A DNA stretch of 27,643 bases from Patescibacteria group bacterium (GCA_018826025.1 JAHKAK010000007.1:1-27643), one strand, 5' to 3'; counted from the first letter of the stretch, positions 5,368-13,832 are shown. A program made the numbers and translations. Notes: generated from the sequence alone by a model not told the origin.

Positions 5368-7497
5368 TTATGCTTTAGCCGTGGCGCGTTCTTTGACTTT
5401 GTAAACCATTCGTTCCCGATATTCTTCCTGTTTGCCCAAATGCCACTGCTGAACAGGGCGGATATAGCCCACCACGCGCGAATAAACTTCGCAGGGCTGT
5501 TTAATTAAACATTTGGGGCAAGTGAAGTGCTCACCAGCCAAATACCCGTGATTCGGACAAATGCTGAAAGTCGGGCTGAAAGTTAAATAAGGCAGTCTAT
5601 ATTTGGTAAAAACTTTTTTCAGCAAGTTTTTAATCGTGGCGTGGTGCTGAATGCGCTCGCCCAAAAACGCGTGTAGGACCGTGCCGCCGGTATATTTAAC
5701 CTGTAAATTATCCTGCAAATCCAGCGCCTCAAAAATATCGCTGGTAAAGCCCACCGGCAATTGGGTGGAATTAGTATAGTAGCGTTCTTTATCGCCGGCG
5801 GTGATAATATCCGGATATTTTTCTCGGTCTTTCTTGGCCAAGCGATAACTGGCGCCTTCGGCCGGCGTGGCTTCCAAATTATAAAGATTTCCCGTCTCTT
5901 CCTGATAGCTCACTAAAATTTTTCGCATATGATCCAGCACTTCCGTGGCGAATTTTTGACCCTCGCTGGTTGTAATATCCTTATCAATAAAATTTAGCAG
6001 CATTTCATTCATACCTACCAAGCCAATGGTGGAAAAATGATTGCTCCAGTAGCTGGGCCGCATCTTTTTAATGCCTTGTAAATAGTGGCGAGAATAAGGA
6101 TAAAGGCCTTTTTCCATGAAATTATCAATGGCTTTACGCTTAATTTCCAGACTAATTTTCGCCAGCTCCATTAAACGGTCCAGGCGCGAGAAAAATTCTC
6201 TTTTAGTTTTAGACAGATATCCCAGGCGCGGCAAATCTAAGGTAACCACGCCAATACTGCCCGTTAAGGGATAGGCGCCAAACAGCCCGCCGCCGCGTTT
6301 ATAAAGTTCGCGGTTGTCCAGGCGCAAACGGCAGCACATACTTCTGGCGTCATCCGGACTCATGTCCGAGTTTATAAAATTAGCAAAATATGGCACGCCA
6401 TACTTAGCCGTCATTTCCCAAACGCCATTTAGCGCCGGACTATCCCAATCAAAGTCCTTCGTGATGTTATAAGTCGGGATCGGAAAAGTAAAAACGCGGC
6501 CCTTGGCATCACCCTCGCACATCACTTCCGTGAAAGCGCGATTTATAATATTTATCTCTTCCTGAAAATCAGCGTAGGTTTCTTTTTGCGGCACCCCGCC
6601 AATAATGACCGGCTGCTGGGCTAAGGCCTTAGGCGGCTTGATATCCAAAGTAATGTTTAAAAACGGCGTCTGAAAGCCCACGCGCGTGGGAATGGCACAG
6701 CCAAAAACGAATTCCTGCATTGCCTGCTTCACTTCCTTATAATTTAAGGAGTCATAGCGGACGAACGGCGCCATTAAAGTGTCAAAATTGCTCACTGCTT
6801 GCGCGCCGGCCGCTTCGCCCTGCAAAGTATAAAAAAAATTGACCAATTGCGATAGCGCCACGCGCAAATGCTTGGCTGGCTTTGATTCCACTTTTCCGGA
6901 CACCCCGCCAAAACCACGCATTAACAAATCATACAAATCCCAGCCGCAGCAATACGGCCCCAAAAAATCCAAATTATGAATATGAAAATCGCCGGAGTTT
7001 ACCGCTTCCCGAATTTCCTTGGTATAAATTTTGTCCAGCCAATATTTTTTGCTAACGGCGGAAGTGATGTAATGGTGCAAACCCTGCAAAGAATAAGCCA
7101 TATTGGCGTTTTCTTTGATTTGCCAGTCCAACTCTTGAATGTATTTATCCACCATCTGCACGGTTTCATCCAGCGCGCTTTGCGCTTCTCGAATCCGCCG
7201 GCGCTGTTCACGATATAGAATATAGGCGCGCGCGGTTTCCACTAAATTAGCCAAAATTAAAACCTCCTCAACAATATCTTGGATTTCTTCCACTTTGGGG
7301 ATTTCGCTTTTCTTGAACCTTTTGTTGAGAAGGTTAACGACTTTATTTGAGACTTTACGGGCGATGGGTCCGTCGCCCTGGCCAGTAGAGGTTAAAGCTT
7401 TGTGGATCGCGTTTTCTATTTGCGCTTGATCAAAACTAACTATCCGGCCATCTCGTTTTTGAATTTTATCAAATTTGGCTTTTAAGGCTGGGGTCAT
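5368..7497 (-). CDS. nrdD: anaerobic ribonucleoside-triphosphate reductase
   Basis: This 709-residue class III reductase reduces ribonucleoside triphosphates to deoxy forms without oxygen, using a glycyl radical. An N-terminal ATP-cone (about residues 10-100, KRDGRIVSFDQAQIENAI) provides allosteric control. The barrel has the paired cysteines in GPYCCGWDL, and the C-terminus has a zinc-ribbon-like CPNHGY...CPKC...PCEVYSR followed by the glycyl loop RVVGYIRPVQQW with the radical glycine at G677. All landmarks are present, so it should be active once charged by NrdG. A strong promoter with a leader hairpin lies at 7645-7725. No NrdR box of the ACACTATATATAGTGT type was recognised. Confidence 0.93.
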   Translation of the reverse strand: MTPALKAKFDKIQKRDGRIVSFDQAQIENAIHKALTSTGQGDGPIARKVSNKVVNLLNKRFKKSEIPKVEEIQDIVEEVLILANLVETARAYILYREQRRRIREAQSALDETVQMVDKYIQELDWQIKENANMAYSLQGLHHYITSAVSKKYWLDKIYTKEIREAVNSGDFHIHNLDFLGPYCCGWDLYDLLMRGFGGVSGKVESKPAKHLRVALSQLVNFFYTLQGEAAGAQAVSNFDTLMAPFVRYDSLNYKEVKQAMQEFVFGCAIPTRVGFQTPFLNITLDIKPPKALAQQPVIIGGVPQKETYADFQEEINIINRAFTEVMCEGDAKGRVFTFPIPTYNITKDFDWDSPALNGVWEMTAKYGVPYFANFINSDMSPDDARSMCCRLRLDNRELYKRGGGLFGAYPLTGSIGVVTLDLPRLGYLSKTKREFFSRLDRLMELAKISLEIKRKAIDNFMEKGLYPYSRHYLQGIKKMRPSYWSNHFSTIGLVGMNEMLLNFIDKDITTSEGQKFATEVLDHMRKILVSYQEETGNLYNLEATPAEGASYRLAKKDREKYPDIITAGDKERYYTNSTQLPVGFTSDIFEALDLQDNLQVKYTGGTVLHAFLGERIQHHATIKNLLKKVFTKYRLPYLTFSPTFSICPNHGYLAGEHFTCPKCLIKQPCEVYSRVVGYIRPVQQWHLGKQEEYRERMVYKVKERATAKA

Positions 7498-7644
7498 TTT
7501 AGGATTTCTATATCAACGCGAATTTTTACGAATCTTGTCCCGCCTTGCAGAGCTAAGCTCAGCTTTGCTGGCGGGACTCGCGAATCGGCACGAATTAATT
7601 CGTATTGTGTTCGTTTTAATTAGTATCTTATTTGCGATATTAAG
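7498..7644. other. leader spacer of nrdD with palindromes
   Basis: The nrdD leader holds an inverted repeat GTCCCGCC...GGCGGGAC (7537-7577) around GCAGAGCTAAGCTCAGC. It also holds a perfect 14-bp palindrome ACGAATTAATTCGT (7590-7603), which could be an operator. The GCAGAGCTAAGC word recurs inverted near 7890 and again near 8043. No reading frame here is convincing. Confidence 0.45.
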
Positions 7645-7688
7645 AAAATAAAAATCACACCTCCACCCCTCCAAAAAATTTGTGTGAT
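7645..7688 (-). promoter_or_regulatory. leader hairpin (possible attenuator) of nrdD
   Basis: Directly after the predicted start site the minus-strand transcript has ATCACAC and GTGTGAT (7688-7682, 7660-7654) enclosing a purine-rich GGAGGGGTGGAGG stretch. TTTTTATTTT follows (7653-7645). A stem plus U-rich tail right at the transcript start looks like an attenuator or a short stable 5' RNA. It matches no riboswitch class I know. Confidence 0.5.
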
Positions 7689-7697
7689 CTACTGTTA

Positions 7698-7725
7698 ATT
7701 TTATGCTCTTTTTAGAAACTGTCAA
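7698..7725 (-). promoter_or_regulatory. promoter of nrdD-nrdG
   Basis: On the minus strand TTGACA (7725-7720), a 16-base spacer and TAAAAT (7703-7698) form a strong sigma-70 promoter. It is the only good one upstream of nrdD and gives a leader of about 190 bases. Confidence 0.7.
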
Positions 7726-7754
7726 ACCGGTTAAAAATTTTTCCAAGAAATAAT

Positions 7755-7782
7755 AAAAATCGCTCAATTGAGAGCGATTTTT
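7755..7782. terminator. bidirectional intrinsic terminator
   Basis: AAAAATCGCTC (7755-7765) pairs perfectly with GAGCGATTTTT (7772-7782) around a 6-base loop, with T-rich flanks on both strands. It separates the ftsZ unit upstream from the nrdD promoter. Confidence 0.75.
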
Positions 7783-8168
7783 TATTATTTTATTTTACGA
7801 CGCAAACTTATCCACAGGCAAAACAAAAAATTCTCCTCTGCTACTGGAGCAAAAAAGAATTTTTGAGTCCAAAATTATTTTTTTATTTTGGCAAAGCTGA
7901 GCTTAGCTCTGCTAACGAGGATGATGCGTCCCGTAAGACGGGACATATCATCCGAGCGAAGACAAAATACAGGGTTTTTAATACCCCGCCGCTCTGCGGC
8001 GGTTGGGATATTCCTTTTTTGAGTCCAGGGCCCTGCTATGGCAGAGCTAAGATCAGCTTTGGGTTTAATACCCTTTATTTTATTTTCTTTCTAATAAAAG
8101 CGGGCTTGCCCGTGCGCCGTCGCCATAGTTTCAGCGACGTGAGACCAAAATCAAATTCCAAGTTATTT
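7783..8168. other. 386-bp spacer of hairpins, no gene
   Basis: The spacer between ftsZ and the terminator at 7755-7782 contains the 9-mer TTATCCACA (7808-7816) and a GCAAAGCTGAGCTTAGC repeat near 7890. A strong hairpin ATGATGCGTCCCG/CGGGACATATCAT lies near 7921-7951, and CCGCCGC/GCGGCGG near 7985-8001. A further copy of the GCAGAGCTAAG repeat lies near 8041. Near the ftsZ stop, CGGG...CCCG (8101-8112) followed on the minus strand by CTTTTATT is a weak terminator candidate. Reading frames through here are repeat-driven and look non-coding. Confidence 0.5.
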
Positions 8169-9302
8169 CTACTTCATCTTTTTACGGATGAAGGCGGGGA
8201 TATCCCATTCTTCGTCAGTGCTGGCCACCTGACTCACTTGACCGGCAAAATCGGGTTGTTTTTTAGCCAGCGATTCTTGCCTTGTCGTTGCTTCAGTTTT
8301 AATTTCTTGTTTTTCGCGACGATCTTGATTTTCTTTTCTAGTCAATTGATCATTAAACCCAGCCGCAATGACCGTAATTTTAATTTCACCTTTCTTCAGT
8401 TGTTTATCGGTTACCGCGCCGAAAATAACTTTGGCATTGGGATCAATGGAATCAGTGATCACTTTAGCCGCTTCATTAATTTCCATCATCGTCAGATCGT
8501 CGCCCCCAGCTACATTGAAAATAACACCCTTGGCGCCGTCAATTGAAAGTTCCAACAACGGCGAATTAATCGCCATTTTAGCCGCCTCCACCGCCCGGTC
8601 GTCGCCCGTCGCGCGGCCAATACCCATCAACGCGGAACCCGCACCCGTCATCACCGCTCTTAAATCAGCGAAATCAACGTTAACCAAACCGGGGGTGACT
8701 ATAATATCAGAAATCCCCTGCACGGCTTGGCGCAGCACATCGTCAACAACCTTAAACGCATCGGTCAAAGAAGTATTGCGATCAATGGTTTGCAATAATT
8801 TATCGTTGGGAATAGTAATTAAAGTATCCACTTTGTCCTGCAGCCGGTCTAATCCCTCAAAAGCTAAACGCATGCGTTGAGAACCTTCAAAAGAAAAAGG
8901 TTTGGTCACCACTCCCACCGTCAGCGCGCCAACATCTCTGGCCGCTTCGGCCACAATGGAACCGGCTCCCGAACCCACGCCGCCGCCCAAACCATAAGTC
9001 ACAAACACTAAATCGGCACCTTTTAAAACTTCATGAATCTCATCACGGTTTTCCTCAGCCGCCTGTCGGCCAATATCCGGATTCATACCCGCGCCCAAGC
9101 CCTTAGTCAGGTTCTTGCCAATTAAAAGCTTCTGCGGCGCCAAACAATGGTGCAAGTCCTGGGAATCCGCGTTAATCGCAATAAATTCCACGCCCTGAAT
9201 TTTGCTTTCTACCATCCGAGAGATTATATTACCTCCGGCCCCTCCGACCCCCACCACTTTAATCTTGGCAAAGGTCTCCATATCTGGTTTTATTTGAGCC
9301 AT
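8169..9302 (-). CDS. ftsZ: cell division GTPase FtsZ
   Basis: This tubulin-like GTPase of 377 residues polymerises into the division ring. The N-terminal GVGGAGGN loop (residues 18-25) binds GTP. The tubulin signature, usually GGGTGTG, reads GGGVGSG (106-112), with Val109 in place of the usual Thr. The catalytic T7 loop NVDFADLR is intact (N208, D210, D213). After a charged linker (about 320-360) the conserved C-terminal peptide DEEWDIPAFIRKK for FtsA binding is present. It is downstream of ftsA in the usual order, but has its own promoter in the 255-bp gap. The Thr to Val change may alter GTP handling; it is in-frame and surrounded by conserved sequence, so not a sequencing frameshift. Confidence 0.95.
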   Translation of the reverse strand: MAQIKPDMETFAKIKVVGVGGAGGNIISRMVESKIQGVEFIAINADSQDLHHCLAPQKLLIGKNLTKGLGAGMNPDIGRQAAEENRDEIHEVLKGADLVFVTYGLGGGVGSGAGSIVAEAARDVGALTVGVVTKPFSFEGSQRMRLAFEGLDRLQDKVDTLITIPNDKLLQTIDRNTSLTDAFKVVDDVLRQAVQGISDIIVTPGLVNVDFADLRAVMTGAGSALMGIGRATGDDRAVEAAKMAINSPLLELSIDGAKGVIFNVAGGDDLTMMEINEAAKVITDSIDPNAKVIFGAVTDKQLKKGEIKITVIAAGFNDQLTRKENQDRREKQEIKTEATTRQESLAKKQPDFAGQVSQVASTDEEWDIPAFIRKKMK

Positions 9303-9337
9303 AGTATTTAAAACTAGTTAAATTTAACGGTTATGTA

Positions 9338-9366
9338 AGGATATGACAAGCGATAAAAGATGTCAA
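9338..9366 (-). promoter_or_regulatory. promoter of ftsZ
   Basis: Minus-strand TTGACA (9366-9361), 17 bases, TATCCT (9343-9338), about 35 bases before the ftsZ ATG. The short leader contains the small palindrome GTTAAATTTAAC. It allows ftsZ expression independent of ftsA. Confidence 0.7.
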
Positions 9367-9380
9367 GCGCTCGGCCTAAA

Positions 9381-9557
9381 ATTAAAAAATAAAAATGCAA
9401 AATGACAATTTAAAGTTTAAAATCAATCCCGCAGCTGCGGGATACCTAAATTTTACATTTTGCCGCGCCCGCCAAAGCTACGCCCTGGCCGCCTCGCTCT
9501 GCTTGGCAGGCGGGCTGGCTTAGGCGTTGCGGGCGGGAGATTTACATTTTACATTTC
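9381..9557. repeat. ftsA-ftsZ spacer repeats
   Basis: AT-rich words of the type AAAATGCAAAATGACAATTTAAA flank a GC-rich palindromic block with CCCGCC...GGCGGG (about 9464-9536). The same kind of flank ends at 9557 (TTTACATTTTACATTTCC). Related words occur at 16.1 and 18.1-18.3 kb. Confidence 0.5.
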
Positions 9558-10799
9558 CTACGGGGCAAACCCTTTTATCCATTTTTTTATCTTGCCGACC
9601 GTCGGCCCAAAATTACTCATCAAATTGCCAAAAGATTTGCTGCTCTCCGACTTAACCTCATCATTTAAAACCGAAAGGATCAAACCGCAACAAGTGGCAA
9701 ACTCCGGATCGTCAATTTGATCGATTATCCCTTCCAAGCCCTGCGGTAAACCAATCTGCACCGGTAATTTTAATTTTTCTTTGGCTAATTCCACGAGCCC
9801 CGACAATTTCGCGCCACCACCAACTAACACCACACCAGCCGGCAAAAGTCCCGCGCGGTCAATTTTTTTAAGTTCCTTATTGACCAAATCCAAAATCTCA
9901 CCAACCCTAGCCTCAATTATTTCCGCCACTTGATGGCGGGAAACCTGCCCTTCCGTTTCGCCCAAACGCGTCAAATCAATCGTCTCTTTTTTTCCGACAC
10001 TATCCGGCAAAGCCGAACCATATTCCAGTTTAATTTTTTCAGCGGCATCGATTGAAGTTCTCATCCCAATAGCAATGTCATTAGTAATATGAGCGCTGCC
10101 CACCGGCAGAATTTGACAATGAAGAACATCCCCTTCTTCATAAACAGTGAGCCCGGTCGTGCCTCCTCCCAAATCCAGCAACAAAACGCCCAGCTCTTTT
10201 TGCCTCTTGGTCAAAACCGCGCGGCTATCGGATAAACAAGACAACAAAAGGCCAGATTCGTCCACTTCGGCCTCACGCACGCATTTAATCAAATTTTTAA
10301 TAAAGGGCGTGGCGCCCTCAATGATTAAAGCGTCAACTTCCAGACGGACGCCGTTCATGCCCACCGGATCTTTAATCGCGTCTTGTCCATCAACCGTGAA
10401 ACGGCGCGGCAAAACATGCAAAATTTCGCGATTGGGCGCCAATGAAATTGCCTGCGCCGCGCTAATGGCGCGCGCCTTGTCTTCTCTAGAAATTTCGCCA
10501 TCCGCCCGCGACACTGCAATCACCCCGCGGCTTTGGCGACAAGAAATATGCGAGCCGCCAATCCCCACAAAAACGTCCTCAATCGCCAGACCCGAAATTC
10601 TCTCGGCCGATTGAATCGCTTCGCGAATATTTTTAGTTGTTTCATCAATATCCACCACCACGCCCTTGCGAATGCCGCCCGAAATAACCCGGCCCACGCC
10701 CAAAATCTGAGGTGGCAAACCCTCTTTGACTTTGGCCACTGCCACGCGTGTGAAGCAAGTGCCAACATCTAATCCAACAATGATTTTTTCTTTAGCCAC
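9558..10799 (-). CDS. ftsA: cell division protein FtsA
   Basis: This 413-residue actin-like ATPase tethers FtsZ filaments to the membrane. The nucleotide-binding motifs are clear: GLDVGTCFTRVAVAK near the N-terminus (phosphate 1), LLLDLGGGTTGLTVYEEG in the middle (phosphate 2) and GVVLVGGGAKLSGL (adenosine). The 1C subdomain follows the first motif. The C-terminus ends in a short amphipathic helix KIKKWIKGFAP, the expected membrane anchor. The start is a GTG at 10799. No Shine-Dalgarno site precedes it. ftsZ follows on the same strand after a 255-bp repeat-filled gap. Confidence 0.93.
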   Translation of the reverse strand: MAKEKIIVGLDVGTCFTRVAVAKVKEGLPPQILGVGRVISGGIRKGVVVDIDETTKNIREAIQSAERISGLAIEDVFVGIGGSHISCRQSRGVIAVSRADGEISREDKARAISAAQAISLAPNREILHVLPRRFTVDGQDAIKDPVGMNGVRLEVDALIIEGATPFIKNLIKCVREAEVDESGLLLSCLSDSRAVLTKRQKELGVLLLDLGGGTTGLTVYEEGDVLHCQILPVGSAHITNDIAIGMRTSIDAAEKIKLEYGSALPDSVGKKETIDLTRLGETEGQVSRHQVAEIIEARVGEILDLVNKELKKIDRAGLLPAGVVLVGGGAKLSGLVELAKEKLKLPVQIGLPQGLEGIIDQIDDPEFATCCGLILSVLNDEVKSESSKSFGNLMSNFGPTVGKIKKWIKGFAP

Positions 10800-10863
10800 A
10801 GTAGGAAATTTAAAATTAAAATATCAAAATGAAAAATTTATGATCCTTCTATTTTATCCCCTC

Positions 10864-10950
10864 TGTCATTCCCGCGAAAGCGGGAATGACAGATTCTGTT
10901 TACTTAAAACAATTTCAGGGCCTGGATCCCGGGTCAAGCCCGGGATGACA
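10864..10950. repeat. dispersed TGTCATTCCCGCGAAAGCGG repeat, copy 1
   Basis: TCATTCCCGC...GCGGGAATGA and CCCGGG...CCCGGG palindromes form a composite inverted repeat ending GGGATGACA. Close relatives lie at 16873-16935 and 23543-23632. It occupies most of the 232-bp spacer upstream of ftsA; this type of repeat is common in bacterial spacers. Confidence 0.7.
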
Positions 10951-11031
10951 ACTGGAGTTATCGGTTTTATCGTCGCACAGCGTATAAATTTATTTCGTGA
11001 ATTTAAAAGTGGAAAGAATCTGTAAATAAAA

Positions 11032-12447
11032 TTACTTTACCGCATACAATGTATAATTTTCTTTTCCATAAAGCCATTGCACGGGCCAACTTGCCTGACA
11101 ATAGTAACCATAATCATTTTGTTTCATGATGCAAGTAGAACTAAAAATGCCAGAATTTCCTTTATATACAAGAAAAATTGTATCACCGGCAACAATTCCA
11201 GTCGGAAGATTATTCCAATTATATCCCATATCTTCGCCATGATAACCTAACCCCCCATTTATATTAGTTATAGTATTTGATTCAATCTTTACTGCATAAT
11301 TAGGCAATACGAGAAATGGCTGATTCATCGTTGCCTCTCTATCGCCACTTACAAGTGAAAGCACATATAGACCTGCTTTTAAAATCCCCTCATTATATTT
11401 ACCTACAGACCAAGAATAAGAATTTACACCTAAATCAACTGAATCAATTTTATATGAAGGTAAAAGAATTGTTTGACAACCCTGCTGACTACAATTTAAT
11501 GACCATGCTTTTATTAATAAATCTGCTTTAGAATCCAGCTCTTTTGTTGTCCAAGTAATATTTTGTTGTTTTAAAAGTTCTCCAATTACCCAAGTAATAT
11601 TTTGTTTTTTTGAAATATTCCAAATGTCTCCAGATTTAGGTGATGTAATTTTGGGTGATGCAATTATGGGAAAAGGGTGAATAAATTTAAAAGTGGAAAG
11701 AATTTGATCGACTTCTTTCAGCACTGTCTGACCCGCTTGATTCGGTGGATTAGTCGTAGAAACTTGGGATTCAAAAACATCAGATGCATTTCCAAAAATT
11801 GTGGTAACAACATATTCTGATCCACCAGGCCCATAACTCATCGTTAATAACCTCTGAGCTTTAATGTCACTATTAACGGAGTATTCACGCAACGAACTGA
11901 TAACTTCAGTCTCAGGAAGATTTTTTAATTTATTATAAACATTTTCATAATTATCATTCTTAATTTCAATTAAGAAACTCTCTTTGAACCCTTCTTCATT
12001 ATTTAATAATTTTGAAAATTTAATAAAGAACTTATAGTTATAGGTCCCTGCATCTTCATTATTTCCTGTCTTAGAAATTTCCCAATCTTTTGGATACCTT
12101 AACTCAAATCCATACTGCTCATTTTTATACATCTGCCAGCCCGCAGTTTCATCGGCCACAACCGACGGACTCGCACTTACACTCGGACACGCCGCAAATT
12201 CGCAATTGGGGCCAGTACGTCCAACGTAAGAACCATCCTCGCATTGTTTAGCTTCTTCAGTGCAAGCTGTTTGATTTGAATTACCAGCCGACTTTTGCCA
12301 AAAATAATACGAACCAGCTACTACGCCACCGACAACTAAAACTCCCACTACAGTCAACGCCACAATCTGCCATGTTTTGTTTAATGGCTTTCGTGGCTGC
12401 AAACTTGGCTGTTCCTGTTGAATATTTGAATTTAGTTGTTCGTCCAT
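11032..12447 (-). CDS. membrane-anchored exported protein with Cys-rich and PsbP-like segments
   Basis: I cannot name this 471-residue protein, but its layout is clear. It has a polar N-terminus, one membrane helix (about residues 28-51) and a short Cys-rich stretch ACTEEAKQCEDGSYVGRTG running into PNCEFAACP (about 61-88), common in exported proteins of Patescibacteria. A region starting YGFELRYPKDW follows (about 112-122), recalling PsbP/DUF-type lipoprotein domains, then two beta-rich extracellular segments. A local duplication (QNITW twice, about residues 285-300) is also visible in the DNA near 11550-11610. The bulk should face outside. It sits between ftsA and ybeY without clear operon links; a terminator at 12474-12495 separates it from ybeY. 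Confidence 0.65.
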   Translation of the reverse strand: MDEQLNSNIQQEQPSLQPRKPLNKTWQIVALTVVGVLVVGGVVAGSYYFWQKSAGNSNQTACTEEAKQCEDGSYVGRTGPNCEFAACPSVSASPSVVADETAGWQMYKNEQYGFELRYPKDWEISKTGNNEDAGTYNYKFFIKFSKLLNNEEGFKESFLIEIKNDNYENVYNKLKNLPETEVISSLREYSVNSDIKAQRLLTMSYGPGGSEYVVTTIFGNASDVFESQVSTTNPPNQAGQTVLKEVDQILSTFKFIHPFPIIASPKITSPKSGDIWNISKKQNITWVIGELLKQQNITWTTKELDSKADLLIKAWSLNCSQQGCQTILLPSYKIDSVDLGVNSYSWSVGKYNEGILKAGLYVLSLVSGDREATMNQPFLVLPNYAVKIESNTITNINGGLGYHGEDMGYNWNNLPTGIVAGDTIFLVYKGNSGIFSSTCIMKQNDYGYYCQASWPVQWLYGKENYTLYAVK

Positions 12448-12473
12448 AGGATATTTTTGTCATCCTGAACCCC

Positions 12474-12495
12474 GAAAAAAGAAACTCCGTTTCTT
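12474..12495 (-). terminator. intrinsic terminator of the ybeY unit
   Basis: On the minus strand AAGAAAC and GTTTCTT (12495-12489, 12485-12479) form a 7-bp stem with a GGA loop, followed by a T-run (12480-12475). It is nested in a larger inverted repeat with GTCATCCTGAAC near 12459 and CAGAATGAC near 12550. It lies after ybeY and before the exported-protein gene. Confidence 0.55.
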
Positions 12496-12566
12496 CAATG
12501 GGGTAAACTCCGTGAAGGATCTTTTCTTTTTTAGATTCTTCGCTTCACTCAGAATGACAAAATACT

Positions 12567-12995
12567 TTATAATTTTTTTAAAATCTTTTCTTCAACCTTA
12601 AGCATCCGCTCCGCCTCCCGGGCCGATTTAACATGATCATATCCTTTCAGATGAACTATACCATGCGTCAATAATCGGGTCAATTCGGTTTTTAAGCCGG
12701 TTTTCAACAACTTAGCTTGTCTTTTTGCTTGTGGCATGCAAATAAAGATTTCATTTAATTCTTCAAAACTTAAAACATCCGTGATTTTATTTTGACCGCG
12801 ATATTTTTTATTTAATTCTTTCATTGGTGCGTCACCAACTAAAACTAAACTTATTTCTTCTTTTTTTACCTTCCCTCCTTCGCCCCGCTTCGCGTGGCTT
12901 CGGGGGGCACGCAAAACAGCAAAAGCCGCTTGCGCGGCTTTTTGCAAAAATTTCGTATCAATTTTAGTTTTGGTGAGATTCGTAATTTCTAACAT
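12567..12995 (-). CDS. ybeY: endoribonuclease YbeY
   Basis: This metal-dependent endoribonuclease of 142 residues acts in 16S rRNA maturation and ribosome quality control. The zinc motif HGIVHLKGYDH gives H111, H115 and H121, and NKKYRGQNKITDVLSF (about 62-77) is the conserved core. I chose MLEITNL at 12995; the longer frame to 13037 adds a basic tail without family support. Residues about 16-41 (KFLQKAAQAAFAVLRAP and on) contain an insertion relative to the usual pattern. The DNA there forms two hairpins, CCCGCTTCGCG...TTCGGG (about 12891-12912) and AAAAGCCGC/GCGGCTTTT (about 12920-12941), so a repeat seems to have been taken into the gene. Confidence 0.85.
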   Translation of the reverse strand: MLEITNLTKTKIDTKFLQKAAQAAFAVLRAPRSHAKRGEGGKVKKEEISLVLVGDAPMKELNKKYRGQNKITDVLSFEELNEIFICMPQAKRQAKLLKTGLKTELTRLLTHGIVHLKGYDHVKSAREAERMLKVEEKILKKL

Positions 12996-13060
12996 CCGAC
13001 TTTTTCTTTTAATCCAAACTAAAAAGCGAGTGTGCATTTTCTGAAACGCTCAAAGTTTCG

Positions 13061-13214
13061 AGCGAGGCTCCCGCTGAGAAAAATGTGTCGCAGACGCCTC
13101 CAGGTATTTGTTGTTTTACGCGAACGAGGCGGCGAGACACAAGCCGCGGCTGGTTGTAAAATTTATACTGGCACTCGTAGCCGACGGCGGTTTTTGGAGG
13201 CGGGGGCCGAGCGA
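13061..13214. repeat. 155-bp structured repeat, copy 1
   Basis: This is one of two copies, the other at 13833-13987. Conserved blocks lie at 13076-13102 (GAGAAAAATGTGTCGCAGAC...), 13126-13153 (GAGGCGGCGAGACACAAGCC...), 13163-13174 and 13178-13204. The stretches between them (13103-13125 and 13154-13162) differ from the other copy. Block 1 and block 2 are inverted to each other (GTGTCGC...GCCTC, GAGGC...GAGACAC), and the ends GCGAGGCT and GGCCGAGCG also pair. It ends at the yqeY stop. Short plus-strand frames through it start MCRRRL. Confidence 0.75.
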
Positions 13215-13218
13215 AGTT

Positions 13219-13716
13219 TTACTTCTCCAATTCTTCTTTCACTATTTTATTTACCATCCCCCCATCCGCTTTACCTTTAACACGCGGCATTAAAACTTTC
13301 ATAATTTTACCCAAATCCACCACTCCAACAGCACCTGATTCCGTGATTGATTCTTGAACAATTTTCCTGATTTCCTCTTCCCCCATTTGCTCCGGTAAAT
13401 AAACGGTTAAAATTGCCAATTCCGCCTCTTCCTGCGCCGCCAATTCCGGCCGCCCGCCGGTTTTATATTGTTCAATGGAATCCTTACGCCGTTTGGCTTC
13501 GGCGCCGATAACCGCTAAAACCTCTTCGTCCAGCAACTGGCTATCTTTCACCAAAACCGCTTCGTCTTGCTGCCCCGTCTTCACAAGTTTTGTGCGCTTT
13601 TCCGTCTCTTTATTTTTAAGACTGGAATTAAGCAGGCGCAAAACCGACACCTTTAATTCCTCTTTAGCCTTAAAAGCGTCTTTGAAATCTTGGTTGATTT
13701 TTTCTTTTAGAGTCAT
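13219..13716 (-). CDS. yqeY: GatB/YqeY domain protein
   Basis: This 165-residue YqeY-like protein shares its helical fold with the tail domain of the GatB subunit of tRNA-dependent amidotransferase. Its role is not firmly known, though a link to tRNA or translation is usual. The family pattern is clear: MTLKEKINQDFKDAFKAKEE at the start, VLRLLNSSLKN, KRRKDSIEQYKTGGRPELAA, then LPEQMGEEEI and a C-terminal GKIMKVLMPRVKGKADGGMVN. The start MTLKEK (13716) fits the family better than the upstream ATG at 13731. It sits between ybeY and rpsU, in a common gene neighbourhood. A structured repeat ends directly at its stop codon. Confidence 0.85.
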   Translation of the reverse strand: MTLKEKINQDFKDAFKAKEELKVSVLRLLNSSLKNKETEKRTKLVKTGQQDEAVLVKDSQLLDEEVLAVIGAEAKRRKDSIEQYKTGGRPELAAQEEAELAILTVYLPEQMGEEEIRKIVQESITESGAVGVVDLGKIMKVLMPRVKGKADGGMVNKIVKEELEK

Positions 13717-13832
13717 AGCATTCACGAACAACGCTAATCAGAAGCGAATAATGCTAATAGATTATTTTATTCGCGTTTTTAGTAATTACTCATTATATAG
13801 ATTAACATCTACCCAAGACGCCCAAACCTTAA

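Noticed and set aside
7513..7767. 84-residue minus-strand frame upstream of nrdD
   Set aside because: It covers the terminator, promoter and leader hairpin of nrdD and shows repeat-encoded residues only.
7808..7816. Perfect DnaA-box consensus TTATCCACA
   Set aside because: A single box without a cluster, AT-rich unwinding element or neighbouring dnaA; not enough for an origin.
7863..8546. 227-residue plus-strand frame over the ftsZ 3' end
   Set aside because: Half of it is antisense to ftsZ and the rest crosses strong hairpins; no promoter or homology pattern.
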